This document shows positions 1 through 7,869 of a DNA stretch of 64,000 nt, piece after piece. The notes beneath the pieces are model-generated. The model was not told the origin of the DNA, did no database searches, and was given only the letters and a program-made list of their open reading frames with translations. Position 1 is the stretch's first letter; the number at the start of each line of letters is the position of its first letter. The position numbers and the translations under genes were made by a program. Source of the DNA: an uncultured Bacteroidales bacterium (lineage in GTDB: Bacteria; Bacteroidota; Bacteroidia; Bacteroidales; WCHB1-69). The stretch lies in the NCBI GenBank assembly GCA_900316305.1, contig ONCM01000020.1, forward strand, positions 62,001 to 126,000, in the 5' to 3' direction.

Positions 1-704
1 CCGCCGAGACTACGGATAAGCCGAACTAACGTCTCCGCCAGCTGCTCCGCCGGTCCCTCGAACCGCGAGTGTCCACTGATATACAGCAAGTTGATGAGTG
101 CAAAGATGTACGCGGGCGTGTAACCGGGCTCGCCACCGCAGAGGGGACTGAGGTAGGCCAACAGGCTCCGCAACTTCGGATTTTGCACGTGGTCGGCGAT
201 GAACTCCGCCGAGGACTGGTAGAACGCCTCATCACGACCCGGTCCCGACTCGCTTCCCGTACGCAGGAAGAAAAAATCGACCTGATTGGCCAACGCAAAC
301 AGGTGATCTACATAACGTTGGATATTCTCCCCCTCCTCGGGGAAAAGACCTTGGAAATACTGAGTAAACGCTTCCCTACCCTGCGGGACGCGATAGCGAG
401 CCCCATCCTCGAAACAGAAGACCTCATCCATGCAATCCGCATCGACCGGCCGGTAGGAAATCCGGTCGAGGATGCCCAGATAACGGCAGATGCGGTTGAG
501 GGAGCCGCCTGGCTGCAGTCCGCCGACAACGTGCATCCCCGCATCGAAGGAGACACCCATACGGGTGAACGACTGCAGACCGCCGCCCAGATGCGCACTG
601 CGCTCCAGCACGGTGACCCGATAGCCCTCCTTGGCAAGCAACGCGGCCGTGAAAAGTCCCCCGATGCCGCCCCCGATGATATGCACCTGTTGTGATTCCG
701 TCAT
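1..704 (-). CDS. FAD-dependent oxidoreductase, phytoene-desaturase-like, C-terminus beyond window
   Basis: The reading frame opens at an ATG at 704 and runs off the left edge without a stop, so about 234 N-terminal residues are visible. It begins MTESQQVHIIGGGIGGLFTA, a dinucleotide-binding Rossmann turn (GGGIGG, residues 10-15), followed by the VTVLE strand end and a GGGLQSF segment, the layout of phytoene desaturase, carotenoid isomerase and related amine-oxidase-fold flavoproteins. A Bacteroidota -7 box lies about 30 bases upstream. The substrate cannot be read from this part; other members of this fold include retinol saturases and protoporphyrinogen oxidases. Family level is firm, function is not. 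Confidence 0.8.
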   Translation of the reverse strand, partial: MTESQQVHIIGGGIGGLFTAALLAKEGYRVTVLERSAHLGGGLQSFTRMGVSFDAGMHVVGGLQPGGSLNRICRYLGILDRISYRPVDADCMDEVFCFEDGARYRVPQGREAFTQYFQGLFPEEGENIQRYVDHLFALANQVDFFFLRTGSESGPGRDEAFYQSSAEFIADHVQNPKLRSLLAYLSPLCGGEPGYTPAYIFALINLLYISGHSRFEGPAEQLAETLVRLIRSLG

Positions 705-732
705 AGATAGGTCAACCTATAATTTGCGGGCG

Positions 733-740
733 CAAATGTA
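733..740 (-). promoter_or_regulatory. -7 promoter box for the oxidoreductase
   Basis: TACATTTG on the minus strand matches the Bacteroidota TAnnTTTG box and sits 29 bases upstream of the ATG at 704. Confidence 0.5.
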
Positions 741-780
741 CATAAATTACGAATACAGATGGGCAATTGAAATCGTTGCT

Positions 781-808
781 GTAGAGACGTGGTGTACCGC
801 GTCTCTAC
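781..808. repeat. 28-bp palindromic element GTAGAGAC-N12-GTCTCTAC, copy 1
   Basis: Inverted arms GTAGAGACG and CGTCTCTAC around a short centre, lying between the ends of tlyA and the oxidoreductase promoter. Further copies are at 9380, 14697, 26959, 30482, 51909 and 53039. Confidence 0.85.
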
Positions 809-837
809 AATTTCAGAGGGAAAATACGAAAAAAAGG

Positions 838-1632
838 TCAGAGTTGTTTCTTCAGCGCCTTAATTTCTTGGAAAAGTGCCTGATAATCAGGTTCAAAACG
901 GGACATTTCCCGACTGAACAGCGCGAGGAATTCCACATTCTTCTGTTTCTCGAACAACGTGGAAATGGCAAGCTTCTGCAGATAGTACCGGTGGGTCATC
1001 GCCTCATTCACCACCCGCTGGATGGCGGTTTTATAGCCTTTCTCGTCCGTCACGATGCCGCTGCGGCTCAGGAACGACGGTCCCGCCTCAAACTGCGGCT
1101 TAATCAAAAACATCATCTGACCGTCCGGCTTCAGAAACGGGTCAATATTGGGAATAATATACGTCAAGGAAATAAACGAGACATCCGACACAATAAAATC
1201 AAACTGCTGATTCTGAACATCTTCCGGTTTCAAATCGCGAAAATCTTTGTTCTCCAAGGAGGTTACCTTAGGATGATGGAGCAGTGATTCCACCAGCTGG
1301 GCCGTACCCACATCCACAGCCGTCACCGAAGCCGCACCGTGCTGCAGCGCACAGTCCGTGAAGCCGCCCGTGGAAGAACCGATGTCCAGCACCGTCTTCC
1401 CGGCGAAATCGAGTCCGAAATCCTTGATGGCCTTCTCCAGCTTCAGCCCGCCCATACTGACGTACTTGTTGAAGAGGTCGATGACCTCCACACGCATCGC
1501 CTCCGTAATCTCCATGGAAGCCTTGGTCACAATGCGCCCATCCACCATCACCGTCTCGTGCTTGATGGCGGTCTGCGCTTTCTCCCGGGAAGGGAAAAAT
1601 CCGTTGTCGGTAAGGTATTTGTCAAGTCTCAT
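838..1632 (-). CDS. tlyA: TlyA-family rRNA 2'-O-methyltransferase
   Basis: 264 aa from an ATG at 1632, the usual length for TlyA/FtsJ-like hemolysin-A proteins, which methylate ribose 2'-OH groups of rRNA cytidines with S-adenosylmethionine. Residues 1-60 form an S4 RNA-binding domain (MRLDKYLTDNGFFPSREKAQ). The SAM site VLDIGSSTGGFTDCAL follows at about 80-95, then catalytic-type segments DVSFISL and LIKPQFE. The gene ends beside a palindromic element and is separated from ftsK by a heptamer array; both run leftward. The name hemolysin attached to the family is historical and not implied here. Confidence 0.9.
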   Translation of the reverse strand: MRLDKYLTDNGFFPSREKAQTAIKHETVMVDGRIVTKASMEITEAMRVEVIDLFNKYVSMGGLKLEKAIKDFGLDFAGKTVLDIGSSTGGFTDCALQHGAASVTAVDVGTAQLVESLLHHPKVTSLENKDFRDLKPEDVQNQQFDFIVSDVSFISLTYIIPNIDPFLKPDGQMMFLIKPQFEAGPSFLSRSGIVTDEKGYKTAIQRVVNEAMTHRYYLQKLAISTLFEKQKNVEFLALFSREMSRFEPDYQALFQEIKALKKQL

Positions 1633-1636
1633 AATA

Positions 1637-1706
1637 ATTCAGTTAGCAGTTAGTAGTTAGCAGTTAGCAGTTAACTTCTAACTACTAACTGCTAACTACT
1701 AACTAA
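1637..1706. repeat. TTAGCAG/TTAGTAG heptamer array with inverted halves
   Basis: The spacer between ftsK and tlyA is filled by 7-base words (AGTTAGC, AGTTAGT). The left half reads AGTTAGCAGTTAG and the right half CTAACTGCTAACTA, so the spacer can fold into a hairpin. On the minus strand the array starts directly after the ftsK stop codon. Confidence 0.85.
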
Positions 1707-4346
1707 TTACAGCAATTGCAGATCCGCGAGGTGTTGCCGAAGCTCCGCCTCGGTCTTGATCAGCACCTGACGGGGTTTGCTGCCGCTGCCGGGACCGACA
1801 ATCTTGAGGTCTTCCAACTGGTCCATGATGCGGCCGGCGCGGTTATAACCCAGACTCAGCTTCCGCTGGATGGAGGACGTGGAACCCTGCTGGGTCTGCA
1901 CGATCAGGGTAGCGGCATCTATCAGCATGGGATCCAGCTCGTTGGGGTTCACCGACTCTTCACCGCGACCGTTGCCCTCCTCACCCGGCTCGGGTACGTC
2001 AGGCAGTTCGTACGGCTCGCGCAACGGACGTTCCTCTTCCTGTTTCTCGATAAACTCCGCAATCTGCTCCACTTCGGGGGTATCCACGAAGGCGCACTGC
2101 AGACGCACGACATCACTACCCGTGGAAATGAGCATATCGCCCTTACCGATGAGCTGGTTGGCGCCCGTGGCGTCCAAAATTGTCTTGGAATCGACACCCG
2201 ACTGCACGCGGAAGGCGATACGCGCCGGGAAGTTGGCCTTGATGCTACCCGTGATGATGTTCACGGAAGGACGCTGCGTGGCGATGACCAAGTGGATGCC
2301 GATGGCACGGGCCAACTGGGCCAAACGGGCAAGCGGCTGCTCCACCTCTCGACCCGCCGTCATGATCAGGTCGCCGAACTCGTCGATGACGACCACAATA
2401 TACGGCATATAGCGGTGTCCGAACGCCGGCGACAGCTCTCGAGCGCAGAACTTGGCGTTGTATTCCTTAATATTACGCATCTTTGCGGCCTTCAGCAGGT
2501 CGTAGCGCGTGTCCATCTCCACACAAAGGGAGTTGAGCGTGCGCACCACTTTCTTCGTATCGGTGATGATAGCGTCGCCGTTGTCGGGCAGCGTGGCCAA
2601 ATAGTAGTTCTCGATGGCAGAATAGAGCGTAAACTCGACTTTTTTCGGATCCACCAGCACGAACTTCATCTCGCACGGATGCTTGGTGTAAAGCAACGAG
2701 GTAATGATGGCGTTCAGACCGACGGACTTACCCTGACCGGTGGCACCAGCGACCAACAGGTGCGGCATCTTCGCCAAATCAACCACAAACGCCTCGTTGT
2801 TAATGGTTTTACCCAAGCCAATGGGCAGCGCGTAGTTGTTCTTCTTGAACTTCTCGGAATTGATAATCTCGCGCATAGAGACAATGTTCGGGTTCTTGTT
2901 CGGCACCTCAATACCGATGGTGCCGCGACCCGGAATCGGTGCGATGATACGGATGCCGAGAGCGGAAAGGCTCAGGGCGATATCATCCTCCAAGTTCTTG
3001 ATCTTACTGATGCGGACCCCCTCCTTCGGGACAATCTCGTACAATGTCACCGTCGGGCCGACCACCGCCGAGATGCTCTTGATGGCGATACCGAAGCTCA
3101 ACAGCGTCTTCTCGATACTCATCTTGTTTTCAAGAAGCTCCTTCTTTATAAGCTCCTCGGTTGAGGCAGTATAAGGGTAATCTTTCAACAAATCCACCGG
3201 CGGAAACTCGAAATGCGAGAGTTCCTTGCGCGGGTCGTAAGGTTCCAAATTGCGCACCTCCTCCGGCGTAAGCGCCCTCGATTTCCCTTCATCGCCTAAT
3301 TCATCGCTTTTTTCATCGTTATTTTCATCGTTATTTTCATCGTTATTTTCATCGTTATTTTCATCGCCCAACTCATCGTTCTCAGCCGGTTTCTCATTCA
3401 TATTCACAAAATCGAACGGAATGTCATCAGTAGAAGTATCCGTTTCATCATCGGGGAAGAGATCATCAGGGGTAAAGATATCTTCGTTCCCAATTTCCTT
3501 TTCCTCAGGTTCTTTATTATCCACCAAATCATACGTCTTGGTGGCATACTCCTTGCTAAGGGCGCCGTGATCCGTGATGTATAGGTCGGGCTGGTCCTCG
3601 TGTTGGGTTCGGCTGGTGCCCATAGTCTGGTGCACGGCCTCAGCGCGTTTCGCCATTTTTTTCTCGTGCATATTAACAGCCCATTGTTGACAAGCATCAC
3701 CGACTCCGGTGAAGTTTATATCGTAGCAAAACAGCAGGATCAGCACCAACAAGGCAAGGTCGATGACCACCGTGAAGAACATACCCACATGTTCGATGAG
3801 GAACTGGCAGATGAAATTGCCGAAATTGCCCGCCAGGAAGGAGTTGTCGGTGTTGTAGGCAAAGAGTCCGAAAGTGATGGAGAACCACGCCATGGTCATC
3901 AAAACCGAGAATGTGGTGCGTCCCAACGGCAGCGGCGCGCGGTTGGAAATCAGCCGGATACCATATAATAATATAAGGAGAGGGAAACCGATGGAGGCAA
4001 CGCCGAAAAAGAACTGGATAAAGAAATAGGAGAGCATCGCGCCGACCCCTTTGGCGAGGTTGGGCACGTCCTGCGCGCGATCGCCCACCACGTATGACAC
4101 GTTCTCGTGCGCGTTGAAGTAGAACGACACGATGGACATGAACAGCAGGAGGGAGAACACGATGAGGAGCACTCCGTAGAAAATGGTCATTTTCGGACCG
4201 GTCAACCGTTCCCAAAGGGATCCGGACGACGATTTCGACGACTGTTTTCTGCTCTTGCCCGATTTCTTTGCACCGTTTTTCGGGGAGGATGAGTTCTGTG
4301 ATTCGGAGAACTTCTGTACGTTGGATGTATTCGATTTCTTTGCCAT
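1707..4346 (-). CDS. ftsK: DNA translocase FtsK/SpoIIIE
   Basis: 879 aa, ATG at 4346. A Ser/Lys-rich N-terminus is followed by four hydrophobic segments (about 54-77, 104-132, 143-163, 185-207), an acidic linker (about 270-370), the translocase motor with Walker A GATGQGKS (about 534-541) and Walker B VVVIDEFGD (about 651-659), and a C-terminal gamma winged helix (about 805-875) that reads DNA polarity. The protein anchors at the division septum and pumps chromosome DNA in the last step of segregation. The linker carries an in-frame repeat of the tetrapeptide NDEN, encoded by a 12-base unit. A promoter box lies 104 bases upstream. Confidence 0.96.
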   Translation of the reverse strand: MAKKSNTSNVQKFSESQNSSSPKNGAKKSGKSRKQSSKSSSGSLWERLTGPKMTIFYGVLLIVFSLLLFMSIVSFYFNAHENVSYVVGDRAQDVPNLAKGVGAMLSYFFIQFFFGVASIGFPLLILLYGIRLISNRAPLPLGRTTFSVLMTMAWFSITFGLFAYNTDNSFLAGNFGNFICQFLIEHVGMFFTVVIDLALLVLILLFCYDINFTGVGDACQQWAVNMHEKKMAKRAEAVHQTMGTSRTQHEDQPDLYITDHGALSKEYATKTYDLVDNKEPEEKEIGNEDIFTPDDLFPDDETDTSTDDIPFDFVNMNEKPAENDELGDENNDENNDENNDENNDEKSDELGDEGKSRALTPEEVRNLEPYDPRKELSHFEFPPVDLLKDYPYTASTEELIKKELLENKMSIEKTLLSFGIAIKSISAVVGPTVTLYEIVPKEGVRISKIKNLEDDIALSLSALGIRIIAPIPGRGTIGIEVPNKNPNIVSMREIINSEKFKKNNYALPIGLGKTINNEAFVVDLAKMPHLLVAGATGQGKSVGLNAIITSLLYTKHPCEMKFVLVDPKKVEFTLYSAIENYYLATLPDNGDAIITDTKKVVRTLNSLCVEMDTRYDLLKAAKMRNIKEYNAKFCARELSPAFGHRYMPYIVVVIDEFGDLIMTAGREVEQPLARLAQLARAIGIHLVIATQRPSVNIITGSIKANFPARIAFRVQSGVDSKTILDATGANQLIGKGDMLISTGSDVVRLQCAFVDTPEVEQIAEFIEKQEEERPLREPYELPDVPEPGEEGNGRGEESVNPNELDPMLIDAATLIVQTQQGSTSSIQRKLSLGYNRAGRIMDQLEDLKIVGPGSGSKPRQVLIKTEAELRQHLADLQLL
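3309..3366. repeat. In-frame 12-bp tandem repeat within ftsK
   Basis: Near-perfect repeats of ATTTTCATCGTT (plus strand), about 4.5 units, encoding NDEN-NDEN-NDEN in the acidic linker of FtsK. The unit is a multiple of three, so copy-number change would keep the frame. Confidence 0.9.
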
Positions 4347-4386
4347 TGATTGTTGACTATTGACTGTTGACCATTGACCATTGACT
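4347..4386. repeat. TTGACTA-type heptamer array upstream of ftsK
   Basis: Repeated words TTGACTA, TTGACCA and TTGACTG immediately outside the ftsK start codon, within the presumed 5' leader. The following bases to about 4430 carry degenerate TGCCTA-type words. A similar word is used at 22819-22843. Confidence 0.7.
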
Positions 4387-4449
4387 TGGTCCTATTTCCT
4401 GTTGCCTAGTGCCTTTCGCCTATTTGCCCAGTTTCTAAATTTAACCGAA

Positions 4450-4457
4450 CAAAAATA
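4450..4457 (-). promoter_or_regulatory. -7 promoter box for ftsK
   Basis: TATTTTTG on the minus strand, giving a leader of roughly 95 bases that contains the heptamer array. Confidence 0.55.
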
Positions 4458-4559
4458 CAATATTTGAAAGTAAAACGAGTTATTATTGTCCGTTTAATAT
4501 AAACATTGGAATGTTGGAAAAAATTGTTTTCAAAACAAAATAAATATTCAATAAGAGCG

Positions 4560-4567
4560 TATTTTTG
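4560..4567 (+). promoter_or_regulatory. -7 promoter box for the exbB operon
   Basis: TATTTTTG ending 18 bases before the ATG at 4586. It overlaps an in-frame TTG at 4565, which is therefore unlikely to be the start codon. Confidence 0.7.
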
Positions 4568-4585
4568 CATAAATTTTTTCAAACT

Positions 4586-5290
4586 ATGAACGGATTGACT
4601 TTGTTATTAGCGACAGTTAATGATTCCATGGGCGTTGTGGCCGCCGCAGCGGAGCCCCATGTGGAAGAAACCTCCTACTTTAAATTGGTATTCGCCGTCA
4701 ACAGCTTGTGGATCATCATCCCCCTGATAATGATGTTGGCCTTCGCCATCTATTTCTTCGTGAAGAAGTTGCTGGTGGTGAACCGCGCCTCCCAAGAGGA
4801 ACAGAACTTCATGAACAATATCCGCGACTTCATCCATGAAGGGAAGCTGGATTCCGCTGTCGCCCTGTGCCGCAGCAACAACAACCCCACGGCCCGCATG
4901 ATCGACAAGGGTCTCAGCCGTCTCGGTCGTCCGCTGGAAGATATCCGCACGGCTATCGAAAACGAAGGTAACCTAGAGGTCGCCCGTCTGGAGAAGGGCG
5001 TTTCCGCGCTGGCTACCATCGCTGCCGTCGCCCCGATGATGGGTTTCTTGGGTACGGTTGTCGGTATGGTGGGCGCTTTCCACAACATGGCCGCCGACCC
5101 CAACAATTTCAACATCGGCACCTTGTCATCCGGCATCTACACCGCCATGATTACTACCGTGGGCGGTTTGGTCGTCGGTATCATCGCCCTGGTGTTCCAC
5201 AACCTGCTGATATCCAAGATCTCCAACGTGGTCTATATGCTGGAAGTCCGCACCACGGAATTCATGGATCTGCTTCACGAGAACGCTTAA
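4586..5290 (+). CDS. exbB: MotA/TolQ/ExbB proton-channel family protein
   Basis: 234 aa from the ATG at 4586; an in-frame TTG seven codons earlier lies inside the promoter box. Three hydrophobic segments are visible: about 31-54, a central pair around VSALATIAAVAPMMGFLGTV (about 136-160) and TAMITTVGGLVVGIIALVFH (about 190-215), as in TolQ/ExbB. The protein forms the inner-membrane proton channel that energises TonB or TolA-type transducers. exbD follows after 12 bases and a TonB-like protein after that, so the operon is a complete energy-transduction unit. TolQ rather than ExbB cannot be excluded. Confidence 0.88.
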   Translation: MNGLTLLLATVNDSMGVVAAAAEPHVEETSYFKLVFAVNSLWIIIPLIMMLAFAIYFFVKKLLVVNRASQEEQNFMNNIRDFIHEGKLDSAVALCRSNNNPTARMIDKGLSRLGRPLEDIRTAIENEGNLEVARLEKGVSALATIAAVAPMMGFLGTVVGMVGAFHNMAADPNNFNIGTLSSGIYTAMITTVGGLVVGIIALVFHNLLISKISNVVYMLEVRTTEFMDLLHENA

Positions 5291-5302
5291 TACCCCGAGG
5301 CC

Positions 5303-5743
5303 ATGGCTATCAAAATGCAAAACCGCATTGATCCGACGTTCAGCGCGACCTCCATGTCCGACTTGGTGTTCTTGCTGCTGATCTTCTTCATGCTGACCTC
5401 CACCATGATCTCACCGAACGCCATCAACCTCGTGCTGCCGAAGAGCACGGCCGAGAAACAGCTGTCGAACAGACAGTTGGAGGTCTATATCGATGCCGAT
5501 CTGAACTATTATGTGAACCCCGAAGGTTCCGCAGCGCAACCTACCGCCTACGAGGACCTGCTGCCCACCCTGATGAGTGCCGTGGAACAGGATGCCTCCG
5601 CACAAAAGAACATCATCCTCCGCGCCGACAAGACCGTCCCGATCGAGAACGTCGTCGCCCTGATGGATGTCCTGAACGAATTGAACGAGAACTTCCCCGA
5701 GGAAGAAAGATATAAATTGGTACTTGCCACAGAAGCCAAATGA
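5303..5743 (+). CDS. exbD: ExbD/TolR-family biopolymer transport protein
   Basis: 146 aa. A short cytoplasmic N-terminus is followed by one membrane helix with the family pattern (MSDLVFLLLIFFMLTSTM, about 15-32); the Asp in MSDL is the conserved proton-path residue. The remainder is a periplasmic domain with the alternating pattern expected for the ExbD/TolR fold (IILRADKTVPIENVVALMDV near the end). It sits 12 bases after exbB, and its stop codon overlaps the next start (ATGA), pointing to translational coupling with the TonB-like gene. Confidence 0.9.
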   Translation: MAIKMQNRIDPTFSATSMSDLVFLLLIFFMLTSTMISPNAINLVLPKSTAEKQLSNRQLEVYIDADLNYYVNPEGSAAQPTAYEDLLPTLMSAVEQDASAQKNIILRADKTVPIENVVALMDVLNELNENFPEEERYKLVLATEAK

Positions 5744-6438
5744 TCAAAACTAACGAGAATAGGAAAGACAACGTGATTGCATGGTGCACGACGATAGGCA
5801 CCATGGCATTGCTGTTGATTTTGCTTCTGGCTTGCAGTCTGAAGACGCAAATTCCCCCGCCGCCGCCAAAACAGATGGTGTATGTCGATATCGCACCGAT
5901 GGGCGGCGGTGGTGGTGGCGGTACCCCTCAGGTGGCCTCCAACCCGAAACCCTCGGCTGGACAGAACTACGCCACCCAGAACGCGCAAGATGCCCCTGCG
6001 GTGAACCACTCCAACCGTACTTCCACGAACACCCAGACCCAGACCGTGCCCTCCCAGCCGAAACCCGACCAATCGTCCATGTACCACGGACGTGGCGGTA
6101 CCGGTAGTGGCGGCGGACAAGGCAGTGGCATCGGCAGCGGTACGGGCTCCGGACTCGGTCCCGGCGAAGGTGCCGGAAGTGGTGGCGGCGTGGGCTATGG
6201 CACCGGTCACCGCGGCATGATTAACAACATCGACGCCACCGTCAACGAAGACGGACAGGTTTGCGTAGAAGTGCACATTGCCGCCGACGGCCACGTCATC
6301 GACGCGCGCGTCATCAACAACAACAAGCACAAAACGACCATCACGAACCGCAATATCCAGCAGCAGTGCGTTGCCCGCGCGAAACAGGCCATCTACAAGC
6401 CCGGCAAAGAGGAATTGCGAATCATCGTGTTCAGCTAA
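5740..6438 (+). CDS. TonB-like energy transducer
   Basis: 232 aa. One N-terminal membrane helix (about 14-32) is followed by a Pro run (PPPPPK), a glycine run, a Gln/Pro/Thr-rich segment, and a long Gly/Ser-rich stretch (about 124-155). The C-terminal 75 residues resemble a TonB C-terminal domain (DGQVCVEVHIAADGHVIDAR, then a region around QQCVARAKQAIYKPG). The start codon overlaps the exbD stop, completing an ExbB-ExbD-TonB unit that would drive outer-membrane transporters or a Tol-like envelope function. The Gly-rich linker is unusual beside the commoner Pro/Lys linkers. Confidence 0.78.
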   Translation: MIKTNENRKDNVIAWCTTIGTMALLLILLLACSLKTQIPPPPPKQMVYVDIAPMGGGGGGGTPQVASNPKPSAGQNYATQNAQDAPAVNHSNRTSTNTQTQTVPSQPKPDQSSMYHGRGGTGSGGGQGSGIGSGTGSGLGPGEGAGSGGGVGYGTGHRGMINNIDATVNEDGQVCVEVHIAADGHVIDARVINNNKHKTTITNRNIQQQCVARAKQAIYKPGKEELRIIVFS

Positions 6439-6441
6439 CGA

Positions 6442-7767
6442 ATGGAATCCTACCACGAAATCCTGGAACGCATTTTCACCGCCTACCCGATGTACCACAA
6501 GGTCGGGAGCGCGGCATACAAGGAAGGGCTCGAGAACATCGAAGCCCTGCTTGACATTTTGGGGAATCCCCAACGGAAACTGCGCTGCGTGCATGTAGCC
6601 GGCACTAACGGGAAAGGCTCCGTGTCATCGTTCCTGGCATCTTATTTTCAAGAACTTGGCTACAAGACCGGACTCTTCACCTCGCCGCACCTTGTCGATT
6701 TCCGCGAGCGCATCCGCATCAACGGGGAGATGATTTCCGAAAAACAAGTCCTCGACTTTTTTGAGCAATATCAGGAGAAGTTCCAGCATCTGGAGCCCTC
6801 GTTCTTTGAAATTACCACCGCATTGGCGTTCCATCACTTTGCCGAGCAGAAGGTTGATTTCGCGGTTATCGAGGTGGGTTTGGGAGGTCGGTTGGACTCC
6901 ACCAACGTCATCACTCCCCTACTCTCCGTCATCACCAACATCTCGTTGGAACACACGCAGATGCTGGGCGACACCATCGCAAAAATCGCCTACGAGAAGG
7001 CCGGGATCATCAAGGACAAAGTACCCGTGGTGATCGGCGAATACCATCCTGAGAGCTTTCCCGTGTTCGAGGATATGGCGCTGAAACACGATGCGCCGCT
7101 GTTCCCCGCCAACGTCAACTACGAGACCACCAACTACCACGGCACACTGGACATCCGCGACAAAGAGACTCACGAGAAAGTCTATTCGCTCTATACTCCG
7201 TTCAAGGCCCACTACCAGGACAAAAACATCCTCACCTTCTTCCAAGCCGCGAAAGTACTGGAATTCATCCTCAACATCCAAGAGGACAAAATCGGATTGG
7301 CTGTGGAAAACATGCAGCAAAACACGGGATTGATCGGTCGCTGGCAACGGCTGTCCGACAAACCGCGCATCCTTTGCGACGTGGGCCACAACTACGCCTG
7401 TCTGCAGCACTCCATGTTCAACATCTACGAGGAGCGCACTTCCGCCGACAGCAAAATCCACGTAGTCTTCGGTATGGTGAGCGACAAAGACATCGACCAT
7501 ATCCTGCCCCTGCTGCGCAAGGAGTTCGCCTACTACGTCTGTCGTGCCAACATCGAACGGGCGATGGATCAGGAGAAACTCGCCGCGAAAATGAGGGAAA
7601 ACGGCCTCAACTGCAAAACGTATCCATCCGTAAAAGAAGCCATAGAGGCGGCGAAAGCGGCGGCCAGCGACGAAGATGTGATTTTCATCACCGGTAGCTG
7701 TTTCGTGGTCGGCGAAGCGTTAAGTGACTTTGCGCTCTTGCGAGACGGAGATTCCGTCGCCTCCTAA
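6442..7767 (+). CDS. folC: Bifunctional folylpolyglutamate synthase/dihydrofolate synthase
   Basis: 441 aa, ATG three bases after the previous stop. The P-loop HVAGTNGKGSVSSFLASY (about 52-69), the GLFTSPHLVDFRERIRING segment and EVGLGGRLDSTN are the Mur-ligase-type ATP and folate sites of FolC, which adds glutamate to folates in the cytoplasm. The C-terminal domain keeps the DVGHNYACL segment. The final residues (RDGDSVAS) and the stop codon lie inside a dispersed hairpin repeat also found at 43698, so the 3' end of the gene has been remodelled by that repeat. Confidence 0.93.
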   Translation: MESYHEILERIFTAYPMYHKVGSAAYKEGLENIEALLDILGNPQRKLRCVHVAGTNGKGSVSSFLASYFQELGYKTGLFTSPHLVDFRERIRINGEMISEKQVLDFFEQYQEKFQHLEPSFFEITTALAFHHFAEQKVDFAVIEVGLGGRLDSTNVITPLLSVITNISLEHTQMLGDTIAKIAYEKAGIIKDKVPVVIGEYHPESFPVFEDMALKHDAPLFPANVNYETTNYHGTLDIRDKETHEKVYSLYTPFKAHYQDKNILTFFQAAKVLEFILNIQEDKIGLAVENMQQNTGLIGRWQRLSDKPRILCDVGHNYACLQHSMFNIYEERTSADSKIHVVFGMVSDKDIDHILPLLRKEFAYYVCRANIERAMDQEKLAAKMRENGLNCKTYPSVKEAIEAAKAAASDEDVIFITGSCFVVGEALSDFALLRDGDSVAS

Positions 7768-7793
7768 CGTCGGCAACGGAATGGAGGTGACTC
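7740..7793. repeat. Dispersed hairpin repeat (CCTCCTAACGTCGG family), copy 1
   Basis: GCGAG, TTCCG, CCTCCTAACGTCGG and CGGAATGGAGG occur in the same order at 43698-43768. CCTCC and GGAGG form hairpin arms. This copy overlaps the folC 3' end and supplies its TAA. Confidence 0.8.
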
Positions 7794-7805
7794 TATCGGA
7801 CAATA

Positions 7806-7869
7806 ATACGATGAATGAACGATGAAAAAACGATGAAAAAACGATGAATGAACGATGAAAAAACGATGA
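7806..7869 (+). repeat. 11-bp start-stop array (CGATGAATGAA / CGATGAAAAAA)
   Basis: Tandem 11-base units directly ahead of the Omp85-like gene. In each, ATG starts a four-codon frame (ATG AAT GAA CGA or ATG AAA AAA CGA) that ends on a TGA overlapping the next ATG. The same word appears upstream of lptE at 48022-48108. Confidence 0.85.

Noticed and set aside
1716..3164. 482-codon frame opposite ftsK
   Set aside because: Antisense of the conserved motor domain; composition is typical of reverse-strand reading of GC-rich codons.
5548..6594. 348-codon minus-strand frame across exbD, the TonB-like gene and folC
   Set aside because: It spans three real plus-strand genes, and its Gly/Thr/Ala runs mirror the Gly-rich linker.
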